A DNA stretch of 46,247 nt, from contig CAJUIR010000009.1 of the NCBI GenBank assembly GCA_910586655.1, positions 1 through 46,247 of the forward strand, read 5' to 3'. Shown in pieces: positions 17,718 to 25,476 of the stretch (its first letter is position 1; the number at the start of each line of letters is the position of its first letter). Source of the DNA: an uncultured Christensenellaceae bacterium. GTDB lineage: Bacteria > Bacillota > Clostridia > Christensenellales > Borkfalkiaceae. A model generated the notes under the pieces. That model made no database searches. It had not been told where the DNA came from and saw only the letters and a list, made by a program, of their open reading frames with translations. Position numbers and translations under genes: made by a program.

Positions 17718-19560
17718 CGAACTTGCCGAGGAATTGGAATTGCGGCGAAGAAAAGCGCTTGCGGAAGACGTACAACGCGACTTTGAAAAGCGCAGGATCA
17801 TGCGCCGTCATTTGGAACGGGGCTGGCAACTCAATATGAATTTCGTGAGCGGCAATCAATACTGCGATATATCGCCCGCGGGGGAGATCGCAGATGAAGA
17901 TCCCGATTTTTATTGGCAGTCCAGACGGACGTTCAATCATATTGCTCCCACGCTCGACACCCGTCTTGCACGGCTTGCAAAAGTGCGTCCTTCGCTTACC
18001 GTCCGCGCCTTTTCGGATTCGGACGAAGATGTAAAAACGGCGCGTATCTGTTCGCACATTCTGAAATCGGCAAAAAGCAGAATGGATCTGGACGAAGTGA
18101 TTTCTCGCGCGACGCTTTGGTCTGAGACATGCGGCACGGCGTTTTATAAAGTGGTGTGGAATTACGAGGACGGACAGGTCATCGGAACGGACGACACGGG
18201 TCACAGCATCAAAGAGGGCGACGTGAACGTTGTTGCGCTTTCTCCCTTTGAAATCTATCCCGATTCGCTCACGGCACAGGATATGGCGGAAGTGAAAAGT
18301 CTGATCCATGCCAAAGCCGTACCTGTCTCTGAAATATATGAAAAATTCGGCGTAGAAGTTGCGGGGCGCAACATCGAAGCGCTGACGCCGTATTGCGCTG
18401 CCGGAGGCTGGAAGAGACCCTTTGACGGCGAGGAGACTCCCGTTGCGGAGAACTCGGAAATTTTAATCGAACGGTATATCCGCCCGAACGGGAACTATCC
18501 GCAAGGGCGTTTGGAAATCGTTGCGGGGGATCATCTGCTTTACGAAGGCGATCTGCCCTATTGCAACGGAGACAGAGGAGAGCGCGAATTGCCCTTTGTT
18601 CGGCAGACGTGTATCGCCTTAGCGGGGGCGTTTTTCGGTACGTCGGTCGTCGACCGTATGATTCCCTTGCAGCGGGCGTATAACGCAGTCCGAAACCGGA
18701 AACACGAATTTCTGAACCGGTTGACAATGGGAGTGATCGCGGTCGAGGACGGTTCGGTCGATGCCGAAGAACTTGCGGAAGAAGGGCTTTATCCCGGGAA
18801 GGTACTCGTCTACCGTCAAGGCTCTGCGGCGCCCGATTTTCTCGACTGCGGCTCGCTGCCCTCTGAATTCCACGAGGAGGAAGAACGCATTTCCGACGAA
18901 TTCGTGCAGGTTTCGGGCATGAGCGAAGTTTCGCGGAATTCGGCGAGTTACATGCGCGTAACTTCCGCAACGGGACTGCAACTCCTCCTTGACCAGGACA
19001 CCACCCGTATGTACATGAGCGTGGAGAGCGTGGAGCGCGCGGTAAAGGAAGTCGGCAAACAGATTCTGCACCTTTATAAACAGTTCGCGTCCGTTCGCCG
19101 CATTCTGCGCATGACGGGTACGGGCGGATATGCCGAACTTGTCAGTTTTGACGCAAGCGATATTTCTGCGGACGACATCCAGTTTGAAACCGGTTACGAC
19201 AAGACGCCTCAGCAGATCCGGGAGGAGATGTTAAATCTTATCTCGATGGGTTTGCTCAAAGATAAGGACGGAAATTTATCGGACGAGATGCGCACGCGCC
19301 TGTTGGACGCATTGGGCTACGGCTCGTTCGAAAACGCAATGGATATTTCCCGACTGCATATCAGAAAAGCGGAAAAGGAAAATATTCTGTTGCAGACAGA
19401 GGATGTGGAAGCGGACGAATACGACGACCACGCGATCCACATTACGGAACATACCCGCGCGCTGCTTTCGGGCGCGGAGGAGAAGGAAGCGGCGAGGGAA
19501 AGAATTATGCGTCATCTTGAAACCCATCGCGGCAAAGGAGTAGAAACGTGGAAGAGATAA
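17701..19560 (+). CDS. Portal protein, P22-like
   Basis: This 619-aa protein has the length and features of P22-type portals. It has an N-terminal basic helix (ELRRRKALAEDVQRDFEKRR) and a conserved early core (WQLNMNFVSGNQYCDI, RRTFNHIAPTLDTRLARLAKVRP). A stem/clip region contains IPLQRAYNAVRNRKHEFLNR, and a long crown-type C-terminal helix region has TPQQIREEMLNLISMGLL. It would form the dodecameric ring at one capsid vertex. GGAGG precedes the ATG. It is located between terL and the scaffold gene as in P22. Both ends overlap neighbours, so translation is probably coupled. Confidence 0.85.
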   Translation: MKKKSNELAEELELRRRKALAEDVQRDFEKRRIMRRHLERGWQLNMNFVSGNQYCDISPAGEIADEDPDFYWQSRRTFNHIAPTLDTRLARLAKVRPSLTVRAFSDSDEDVKTARICSHILKSAKSRMDLDEVISRATLWSETCGTAFYKVVWNYEDGQVIGTDDTGHSIKEGDVNVVALSPFEIYPDSLTAQDMAEVKSLIHAKAVPVSEIYEKFGVEVAGRNIEALTPYCAAGGWKRPFDGEETPVAENSEILIERYIRPNGNYPQGRLEIVAGDHLLYEGDLPYCNGDRGERELPFVRQTCIALAGAFFGTSVVDRMIPLQRAYNAVRNRKHEFLNRLTMGVIAVEDGSVDAEELAEEGLYPGKVLVYRQGSAAPDFLDCGSLPSEFHEEEERISDEFVQVSGMSEVSRNSASYMRVTSATGLQLLLDQDTTRMYMSVESVERAVKEVGKQILHLYKQFASVRRILRMTGTGGYAELVSFDASDISADDIQFETGYDKTPQQIREEMLNLISMGLLKDKDGNLSDEMRTRLLDALGYGSFENAMDISRLHIRKAEKENILLQTEDVEADEYDDHAIHITEHTRALLSGAEEKEAARERIMRHLETHRGKGVETWKR

Positions 19561-20078
19561 GCAATACCGAGAATCCCGAAATCGATGCCCGACAGGAAAA
19601 AACAAAAAAACCGCGTGTCAAAAAACAGCCGTCCCTTTCGACGGAGACGTTTGAGGAAAAGGAAAACGAAAATGCGGCGGCGGAAGCGCCCGCCTTTGAA
19701 AGCGGAGCGGATACGCAAAGTGCGGACGGAACGGAGTTGGGGAAATTCAAGAGCGTAGATGCCCTGATGCGCGCATACAGAGCGTTGGAAGCGGAATTTA
19801 CCCGTCGCAGTCAGAAGTTGAAGGCGCTCGAAGAATCCGTACCGCTTGGCGGAAATGCGGAAGAAAAGCGCATTCCGCGCGAGGAAGAACTGTATCAGGA
19901 AGTGATGCTAAACGAGGGGGTGCGCGCGCGTGTGTTGAGCGAACATATCGCGTCGCTCAAAGGCGTGCCTCTCATGACGGGCGGCGGCACGGGCGTAAAG
20001 ACGCCTGCCGACAGACCGAAATCCATTCGGGAAGCCGGAAGTCTGGCGCTCGGGTATCTGCGCAGTCAAAAGAATTAA
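19548..20078 (+). CDS. Capsid scaffolding protein
   Basis: This 176-aa protein starts at a GTG (19548) set by AAAGGAG seven bases upstream; it overlaps the portal gene by 13 bases. It is charged and Ala/Glu-rich with a disordered first 60 residues. It then has the motif LGKFKSVDALMRAYRALEAEF followed by a coiled segment, which is typical of scaffold proteins in Firmicutes phages, and a basic C-terminus. It would guide assembly of the coat protein encoded 12 bases downstream and then leave or be retained. No protease gene is near. Confidence 0.75.
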   Translation: MEEISNTENPEIDARQEKTKKPRVKKQPSLSTETFEEKENENAAAEAPAFESGADTQSADGTELGKFKSVDALMRAYRALEAEFTRRSQKLKALEESVPLGGNAEEKRIPREEELYQEVMLNEGVRARVLSEHIASLKGVPLMTGGGTGVKTPADRPKSIREAGSLALGYLRSQKN

Positions 20079-20090
20079 GGAGAATATGAT

Positions 20091-21266
20091 ATGATAACTA
20101 CAAAAACTGCCGATAACGTGCTCAAATCTTACTATTTGGACGTTGTGAGCGATCAACTCGATAAAGCGGTGAATCCGCTTCTTGCACAAATCAATAAAAC
20201 CACTGCCGACGTTTTGGGCAAGGATGTAAGAAAAACCGTCCGCTTCGGCGTGAACGGCGGGATCGGCGCCGGAACGGAGGACGGAAATCTTCCCGCCGCG
20301 AAGGGGAACCGCTATGCTCAGTTCGTAACTTCGCTGAAAAACCTTTACGGAACGGTGGAAATTTCGGACAAGGCGATCCGATCGTCTGCAAACAGCGAGG
20401 GCGCGTTTGTAAATCTGTTGAACGACGAAATGGACGGACTCGTGAAAAGTTCGTCGTATAATTTCGGCAGAATGCTGTTCGGAGACGGTACGGGAAAACT
20501 TTGCACGGTGCTGGCATTGACAACCGCAGCCGAAAGCGGTACCGCTTCGGAAACCATTCCCGCCGACAGCGTAAAAAACATCGAAGTAGGGATGACGGTC
20601 GATATTTATAACGTTTCCGGTAACTTTGTAAAAACGTCCGTTGTAACGTCGGTAGACAGAACCGCAAAACATTTTACGCTGGACAACGGCGCGGAAAACG
20701 TGAGCGAGGGCTGTATTCTCTACATGCAGGGATCCAAAGACAACGAAATTACGGGGCTCGGCGCCATCTTTAACGCGCCTACGCTTTACGGCGTGAACCG
20801 TGCGGAAAACTCTTGGATGAAGCCTGTGATCAAAAACCATTCTTCCGCCGCCGTCAGCGAACTTCTGATGCAGACGGTCATCGACGAAGTGGAGGAAAAG
20901 TCGGGCAGTAAAATCAATTTCATCGTTACGACTTGGGGAGTACGCCGCGCGCTGATCGAGAATCTTTCCGCTTACCGCAGTTTGGAAGCCATGCAACTCG
21001 AAGGCGGATTTACGGCGCTTTCGTACAACGGTATCCCGATTGTTGCGGACAGATTCTGTCCCGACGGTACGATGTATTTCCTCAATACCGACGATTTCGC
21101 GCTTCACCAACTGTGCGACTGGCAGTGGCTGGAAGGCGAAAACGGCAAAATTTTAAAACAAATTCCCGGCAAACCCGTATATTCCGCTACGCTTGTAAAA
21201 TACGCGGAACTGATGTGCTACCGTCCTGCGGGTCAGGCAATGGTCACGGGGATTTCGGAAAAATAA
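20091..21266 (+). CDS. Major capsid protein
   Basis: This 391-aa protein occupies the coat position after the scaffold. The N-terminal helix (DNVLKSYYLDVVSDQLDKAVNPLLAQI) and a glycine-rich E-loop-like strand region (GVNGGIGAGTEDGNLP, ISDKAIRSS) match major capsid proteins of the HK97 fold in the N4-gp56/P22 coat-like groups. A later NYF-type core (FIVTTWGVRRALIENLSAYRSLE, YNGIPIVADRFCP) supports this. AAGGAG is eight bases before the ATG. The HK97 fold is inferred from family resemblance; no structure was computed. Confidence 0.85.
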   Translation: MITTKTADNVLKSYYLDVVSDQLDKAVNPLLAQINKTTADVLGKDVRKTVRFGVNGGIGAGTEDGNLPAAKGNRYAQFVTSLKNLYGTVEISDKAIRSSANSEGAFVNLLNDEMDGLVKSSSYNFGRMLFGDGTGKLCTVLALTTAAESGTASETIPADSVKNIEVGMTVDIYNVSGNFVKTSVVTSVDRTAKHFTLDNGAENVSEGCILYMQGSKDNEITGLGAIFNAPTLYGVNRAENSWMKPVIKNHSSAAVSELLMQTVIDEVEEKSGSKINFIVTTWGVRRALIENLSAYRSLEAMQLEGGFTALSYNGIPIVADRFCPDGTMYFLNTDDFALHQLCDWQWLEGENGKILKQIPGKPVYSATLVKYAELMCYRPAGQAMVTGISEK

Positions 21267-21290
21267 AAGACGCAGAGGGAGGAAAAGATT

Positions 21291-21842
21291 ATGACAGTGA
21301 AGGAAGTCGTAAAACTTGCCGCGGAGAATTTAGGCAGGCAGGATCTGTCGCAAATGATCGACGCACAGGAAGAAGTGAGCGAGGAAGTCGTTTCGCTTTT
21401 GCGGTGTTTCAACCTTGTGGAAAACGAAGTGGCGCTCGATTATTTCCCCCTGAAAAAGGAGGAAACGTTTTCGCCCGTTTCCAACCGCGTACCTTATACT
21501 GCATTTGTTTCCGCGCCGGTGGATATTCTCGGCGTGAGGGACGGTTCGGGAAACGACGTCGCATTTGAAATCGGTTCCTCGCAACTGTTTTTCCCCAAAA
21601 AGCACGAGCGCGTTACGGTTAAATATGCGTATGCGCCCGCGCAAAAAAAATTGGAAGACGAGTCGGATTTTTCGGGCAAAATTTCGGCGCGGCTGCTTTC
21701 GTTCGGTGTGGCGGGAGAATTTTGTCTCACTGCTTCGCGGTTTTCGGAAGCGGCAACCTGGGAGAGGCGGTTTCTCGACGCATTGAAAGCGGTCAATCTG
21801 ATCCGAAGAAAACTGAGCATGCGCTCGCGGAGGTGGATATGA
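21291..21842 (+). CDS. Head-tail adaptor (P22 gp4 position)
   Basis: This 183-aa protein begins with a helical bundle (TVKEVVKLAAENLGRQDL, EVVSLLRCFNLVENEVA). It then has a strand-rich centre with KHERVTVKYAYAPAQKK and C-terminal helices. This helix-strand-helix plan, and the position between coat and hub, fit the head-completion adaptors that bind the portal. The stop overlaps the next start in an ATGA. Assignment rests mostly on synteny. Confidence 0.65.
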   Translation: MTVKEVVKLAAENLGRQDLSQMIDAQEEVSEEVVSLLRCFNLVENEVALDYFPLKKEETFSPVSNRVPYTAFVSAPVDILGVRDGSGNDVAFEIGSSQLFFPKKHERVTVKYAYAPAQKKLEDESDFSGKISARLLSFGVAGEFCLTASRFSEAATWERRFLDALKAVNLIRRKLSMRSRRWI

Positions 21843-23116
21843 CCGAGAAAACCAATCCCGTTCCGTCTTTTTCCTCCTCCTATTTCGAATTGCATCTGTC
21901 AAATTTGAAAACGGGTGGAAATATCCGTCGTTTTCGCCTCGCGCACATGAAAGAGGAAGACGGCGCATTGGTGTGCGCCGAAGGTCTTACGCTCAGATAT
22001 ACGCCGACGTTTGTCTTTGATAAAATGTCGGTGATTCCGGGCGATATCATGCTCGGCAACGGAGACGGACGCAGACAATATCTCGTGGTTTCGGAACGCG
22101 CGGTCAACGGACCCAAAAACATGCAGTTTGCGATGTACTATTATGATACCGAAAACGTCCGCGGAACGTTTATCATCTGCGCGGAACACGTGGCGTACAT
22201 CCATGGCGGGGCGTATAATTACTACAACTATATCGGCGGAACTTGCGCGGCGTTATATAACGACCGATTTTTTTTCGGGAAAGGGCAACGTCTGTACTAC
22301 GGCATTCCGATGATTTATAAAAGTTGGGATTACGGCGCGCGCGGCTGCGGATATCTCGATTTTGTCGGGGATGGGGGCAATATCGTCGGATTAGAACCGT
22401 TTCGGGATAAGATTTATATTTTCCGTGAGAGGGAAATTTGCGTACTCGAAGTGGGCGCCGATCCGCTCGAATTTAAGTTGAAGAAGATCCCGTTCGTTTA
22501 CGGAAATATTCTGGCAAAATCAGTTGCGAATTCTTCTGAAGCAATTTATTTTCTCACCGACCAAGGACTGTGCGCGATCGACAATGCGGGGAAATGTATC
22601 CGCATCGAAAATGCGGACGAGCGGGAAATCGATTTTTCGGAGCCTGTTTCAGGCGTTTATTTTAAGCACGGCTACTATGCCTCGGTTTGTTTAAAGAGCG
22701 GCGAACGCGTCGCATACTGCTACGATGTACGGCATCGAATGGGCAGATATATCTTTCAGGTCTGCGAACTGATCGGTGCGAACGAAACGCTCTATTTTGC
22801 TTCGCAGCAAAACATTTACGAACTTTGCGGAAAGGCTTTGCCCGATTGGGGCGAATGCGCGCTGACGATCGAATTTTCGCTCGGGCAAGATCCCGAAAAA
22901 ACCGCGCTCGATTGGATCGTCGTGACGGGTGTCGGAGAACTGAATTATACGTTGGAATCGGCGGAGGGAGGACAGGTAACGGGGAAAGGCGTGTGCGGAA
23001 AACGCATGCGTCTGTCCCGAATTTTGCGGGGGGATACGTTCCGTCTGAAACTTGTGCCGAAGGATGAGGATTTTCGGTTCAGCAGCATCAAATTCGGGAT
23101 CGGGAGGGCGGCATGA
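21839..23116 (+). CDS. P22 gp10-like hub / stabilisation protein (propeller)
   Basis: This 425-aa protein starts at the ATG in an ATGA overlap, with GGAGGTGG upstream. It has repeated propeller-like strands: FDKMSVIPGDIM, GGTCAALYNDRFFFG, RLYYGIPMIYKSWDYG, GYLDFVGDGGNIVGLEPFRD, YIFREREICVLEVG and YFLTDQGLCAID. The pattern of a position statement, then a floor check, then 'effort to read an instrument' strands is that of P22 gp10-like hub proteins which cap the portal-adaptor channel. The genome position also fits gp10. If made, it would seal the DNA-filled head. Confidence 0.65.
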   Translation: MTEKTNPVPSFSSSYFELHLSNLKTGGNIRRFRLAHMKEEDGALVCAEGLTLRYTPTFVFDKMSVIPGDIMLGNGDGRRQYLVVSERAVNGPKNMQFAMYYYDTENVRGTFIICAEHVAYIHGGAYNYYNYIGGTCAALYNDRFFFGKGQRLYYGIPMIYKSWDYGARGCGYLDFVGDGGNIVGLEPFRDKIYIFREREICVLEVGADPLEFKLKKIPFVYGNILAKSVANSSEAIYFLTDQGLCAIDNAGKCIRIENADEREIDFSEPVSGVYFKHGYYASVCLKSGERVAYCYDVRHRMGRYIFQVCELIGANETLYFASQQNIYELCGKALPDWGECALTIEFSLGQDPEKTALDWIVVTGVGELNYTLESAEGGQVTGKGVCGKRMRLSRILRGDTFRLKLVPKDEDFRFSSIKFGIGRAA

Positions 23117-23604
23117 CCATTGATATTATCGATTTGACCGATCCGCAATACTCCCAACTGAACGCGGTGCAACTTTCCATGGTGCGTGCGGCGCAGGGGA
23201 AGAAAGATAAGATCCTCGCGGGAGCGCAGACGGAAAAAGACCAACTGTTCCGTAAGATGGCGGCAAACGGCATTGCGCGTTCCAGCGCGTATTCATACGC
23301 GGTGCAGGAGATCGACGAAAAAGCGCAATCGGACGTGGACGTGATCAAGCAGGATCTGCTCTATCAGATCGCCTACGAAAACTGGCAGTGGGAGGGCAAC
23401 GAATCGGGACCCTATCGCTATCCGCAAAATCCCAATTACAATCTGACGCCTTCGCAACGGTTTTTAGAGGTGAGAACATACTATATGTCGGTTACGAGCG
23501 ACCCCGACGCCCGTTTGCGAGCATTTGCAGGAGATACGCTTGCAAAATCGTATTTGGGGGAATTTTACGTCACGCTGTACGATTTGCTGGCGTCGTATTG
23601 CTAA
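23113..23604 (+). CDS. Small helical protein ending the head operon
   Basis: This 163-aa protein starts in an ATGA overlap with the hub gene. The first 80 residues are strongly helical and charged (SMVRAAQGKKDKILAGAQTE, EIDEKAQSDVDVIKQDLL). They are followed by an aromatic, Pro/Asn-rich loop (WQWEGNESGPYRYPQNPNYN) and two more helices. The position matches the P22 needle or ejection genes, but no sequence motif confirms either. It could be an internal or plug protein. The strong terminator 14 bases on closes the operon. Confidence 0.5.
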   Translation: MTIDIIDLTDPQYSQLNAVQLSMVRAAQGKKDKILAGAQTEKDQLFRKMAANGIARSSAYSYAVQEIDEKAQSDVDVIKQDLLYQIAYENWQWEGNESGPYRYPQNPNYNLTPSQRFLEVRTYYMSVTSDPDARLRAFAGDTLAKSYLGEFYVTLYDLLASYC

Positions 23605-23617
23605 AAATTCGGGGACT

Positions 23618-23649
23618 GACCGCGGCTTTTCATAAGCCGCGGTCTTTTT
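23618..23649 (+). terminator. Strong terminator of the phage head operon
   Basis: The stem GACCGCGGCTT/AAGCCGCGGTC with a five-base loop is followed by TTTTT. Confidence 0.92.
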
Positions 23650-23665
23650 GTATCGATCGAAATTG

Positions 23666-23695
23666 GTATAAAAGCGGCGTAAAATTCCCAAATTA
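23666..23695 (+). promoter_or_regulatory. Forespore sigma (SigG/SigF-like) promoter ahead of the SpoVAC gene
   Basis: GTATA at 23666-23670 and CAAATTA at 23689-23695 are 18 bases apart. They fit the SigG pattern G(N)ATA-N18-CATNNTA with one -10 mismatch. The SpoVA family is known to be controlled by SigG in Bacillus and Clostridium. Confidence 0.45.
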
Positions 23696-23700
23696 TTACT

Positions 23701-23793
23701 ATGAGAAAAATCAAAGTGAATCCGCTCGAAAAATCGCGCGAGGAACGGGAGAACTGTTTTCCCGTCGATCCGATGAGGGAGGTGCGGCAATGA
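23701..23793 (+). CDS. Possible 30-aa leader peptide overlapping spoVAC
   Basis: An ATG at the expected transcript start opens a 30-codon charged ORF (MRKIKVNPLEKSREERENCF...). Its stop overlaps the spoVAC start in an ATGA. It has no ribosome binding site of its own. It could be a translated leader or chance. Confidence 0.3.
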   Translation: MRKIKVNPLEKSREERENCFPVDPMREVRQ

Positions 23794-24245
23794 CGGGAAA
23801 GTCGAAAGAAAATTACAATAAGAATTATATCAATTACGTCGATTCCTTCGATCCGCCCACGCAGCACGTAAAAACCTGTATCAGGGCTTTTTTGGTCGGC
23901 GGGTTCATTTGTTCGATCGGTCAGTTTTTCCGTTTTATGCTCGAATATGCGGGGTTGGAGGGGGATATTCTTGCGGGAACCGTTTCTGCGATGTTGATAT
24001 TTTTCGGATGTTTGCTGACGGGACTCGGCGTTTACGACCGGATCGGTAAACATGCGGGCGCAGGCTCGATCGTGCCCATTACCGGATTTGCGAATTCCGT
24101 TTGCTCGCCTGCGGTAGAATTTAAAACCGAAGGATTTGTATACGGGATGGCGGCAAAGATGTTTATCGTCGCGGGACCTATCATTGTTTTCGGCGTTTCG
24201 GCGGGCGCGGCGGTAGGGCTTATTTACTGGCTGATGGCTTTATAA
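23790..24245 (+). CDS. spoVAC: Stage V sporulation protein AC
   Basis: This 151-aa protein belongs to the SpoVAC family of inner-membrane proteins that form the dipicolinic acid channel of the developing spore. It has an N-terminal cytoplasmic stretch and then HVKTCIRAFLVGGFICSIGQFF as the first TM. A second TM is at about 70-90, followed by the family signature GAGSIVPITGFANSVCSPAVEFKTEGFV and a last pair of TM segments. The ATG at 23790 has GAGGGAGG upstream; the much longer upstream extension crosses the terminator and was discarded. No spoVAD or spoVAE follows, so this is a lone paralogue. Length favours SpoVAC over SpoVAEb (about 117 aa). Confidence 0.85.
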   Translation: MTGKSKENYNKNYINYVDSFDPPTQHVKTCIRAFLVGGFICSIGQFFRFMLEYAGLEGDILAGTVSAMLIFFGCLLTGLGVYDRIGKHAGAGSIVPITGFANSVCSPAVEFKTEGFVYGMAAKMFIVAGPIIVFGVSAGAAVGLIYWLMAL

Positions 24246-24263
24246 ATAAATTGCCGAAAACAG

Positions 24264-24292
24264 TTGAAATTGTAGCGAAAGCGTGGTAAAAT
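24264..24292 (+). promoter_or_regulatory. Promoter of the DUF1858 gene
   Basis: TTGAAA and TAAAAT are 17 bases apart. AAAGGAG lies before the ATG at 24323. Confidence 0.75.
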
Positions 24293-24322
24293 AAAATACA
24301 AATAAACGAAAGGAGCAAATAA

Positions 24323-24520
24323 ATGGCAAAGATTACGGCTGATACGTTGATTGCGGATTGCCTGAAATTAAACCCCAATGCCGCGGAAGTTTTGTTGAGC
24401 GCGGGGATGCACTGTTTCGGTTGCGCGCTCGCGCACGGTGAAACGGTCGCCGAGGCGGTTGCCGTTCACGGCGAGGATCTCGATTCTCTGCTTGAGAAAC
24501 TGAACGAAGGCATCGAATAA
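24323..24520 (+). CDS. DUF1858 redox-disulfide domain protein
   Basis: This 65-aa protein is made of one DUF1858 domain. It starts with ITADTLIADCLKLNPNAAEVLLSAGMHC and contains the diagnostic CFGC (C-x2-C) followed by AHGETVAEAVAVHG. The family is known from stand-alone proteins and from fusions to hybrid-cluster-associated and molybdopterin-related proteins, where the two Cys may form a redox disulfide or metal site. It has its own promoter and terminator. Exact function is unknown. Confidence 0.85.
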   Translation: MAKITADTLIADCLKLNPNAAEVLLSAGMHCFGCALAHGETVAEAVAVHGEDLDSLLEKLNEGIE

Positions 24521-24531
24521 AAATTACAGTG

Positions 24532-24559
24532 AAAGACGCGCTTACGGGCGCGTCTTTTT
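24532..24559 (+). terminator. Terminator of the DUF1858 gene
   Basis: The stem GACGCGC/GCGCGTC has a six-base loop and is followed by TTTTT. Confidence 0.85.
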
Positions 24560-24610
24560 ATGTTCTACCTCAAAAATGCTTAAATTCTACTTTCATTCGA
24601 CCCGATTCTA

Positions 24611-24639
24611 TTGTGTTTCGGATGTTCGGGTGGTACAAT
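24611..24639 (+). promoter_or_regulatory. Promoter of the XRE regulator gene
   Basis: TTGTGT and TACAAT are 17 bases apart; TACAAT ends 28 bases before the ATG. Confidence 0.6.
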
Positions 24640-24667
24640 GAACATAGGAACAGTTAAGGAGCAGAAA

Positions 24668-25423
24668 ATGTCGAAGTTTTCGGAATTTTTATACAGTTTA
24701 AGAAAAGAGAAGCAACTGACGCAAACGGAACTTGCCGAGCAACTCGGCATCACCAACAAAGCGGTTTCCAAATGGGAAACGGGCGAGGCGATGCCGGATA
24801 CCGCGCAACTATTGCCGCTTTCCGAAATTCTGGGCGTCAGCGTCGATGAACTTTTGCGCGGCGAACGAAACGGCGTGAAAGCGGAGAACGGGAAGGAACG
24901 CGAACAAGCGGAGCCTGCGCCGCACGGGGACAGGATCGTTTTGACGAGCGGTAGCGATACTGTGGAGATCGAATCCGACGGTTCGGTCTTGATCAACAAC
25001 CTAAAAGCCCAACACAATCGAAAAACGCTTCTTGAAAAAATTTCGGGCTGTGTTTGCGCGGCGCTTATGGCGGCGGGCGTCATAGCATACGTTACGGCAG
25101 GACTTCTGACCGGAATGTGGCATCCGCTCTGGTGTATCATCGCGTCCGCTGCGTTGGGCTGCGGGATCGTCGGCGGCGTCTTCGATCTGTTCGACGGAGA
25201 AAAGAAATCGCAAAAGCGTAAAAAAGGCGAAAATCCCTATACGGGGAGTATTTGCGGCATTGTGATGTGCGTGTCGCTCATTGTATTTTTATGTGTTGCA
25301 TCGGTCTGCGATCTGTGGTCTGTAATGTGGATTGCTCCTGCCGCAGGCGTCTGTGTGTGTATCGTGGTCGGCACGCTGGGCGGGACTTTCAACGGAAAAG
25401 ATCGGGAGGAACCCAAACCATAA
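24668..25423 (+). CDS. XRE-family regulator with C-terminal membrane domain
   Basis: This 251-aa protein has an N-terminal Cro/C1-type HTH at about 5-60 (RKEKQLTQTELAEQLGITNK, VSKWETGEAMP, GVSVDELLRGE). A charged linker and about four TM segments from residue 120 on follow. This HTH-plus-membrane layout is common in Firmicutes and suggests a membrane-tethered repressor or signal sensor. AAGGAG precedes the ATG at 24668; the in-frame upstream extension overlaps the -35/-10 boxes and was rejected. Its target is unknown. It converges with PFOR and shares a terminator with it. Confidence 0.8.
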   Translation: MSKFSEFLYSLRKEKQLTQTELAEQLGITNKAVSKWETGEAMPDTAQLLPLSEILGVSVDELLRGERNGVKAENGKEREQAEPAPHGDRIVLTSGSDTVEIESDGSVLINNLKAQHNRKTLLEKISGCVCAALMAAGVIAYVTAGLLTGMWHPLWCIIASAALGCGIVGGVFDLFDGEKKSQKRKKGENPYTGSICGIVMCVSLIVFLCVASVCDLWSVMWIAPAAGVCVCIVVGTLGGTFNGKDREEPKP

Positions 25424-25432
25424 TGACGGAAT

Positions 25433-25465
25433 AAAAAAAGACGGCTTTGAAGCCGTCTTTTTTTT
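25433..25465. terminator. Bidirectional terminator between the XRE gene and PFOR
   Basis: The stem GACGGCT/AGCCGTC is flanked by a seven-base A-run and an eight-base T-run, so it works in both directions. Confidence 0.9.
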
Positions 25466-25476
25466 GATGTTTGGAA

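Larger units (their letters stand above)
14686..23649 (+). mobile_element. P22-like phage head module (remnant prophage or domesticated capsid operon)
   Basis: The regulator, terL, small protein, portal, scaffold, coat, adaptor, hub and small helical protein lie in the same order as in P22-type short-tailed phages. The genes overlap or nearly touch from 16,022 on and end at a strong terminator. Every reading frame is intact. No integrase, repressor, replication, ejection, tailspike, holin or endolysin gene is present in the window. The G+C-rich codon style matches flanking host genes, unlike the true mobile element at the left. Confidence 0.75.
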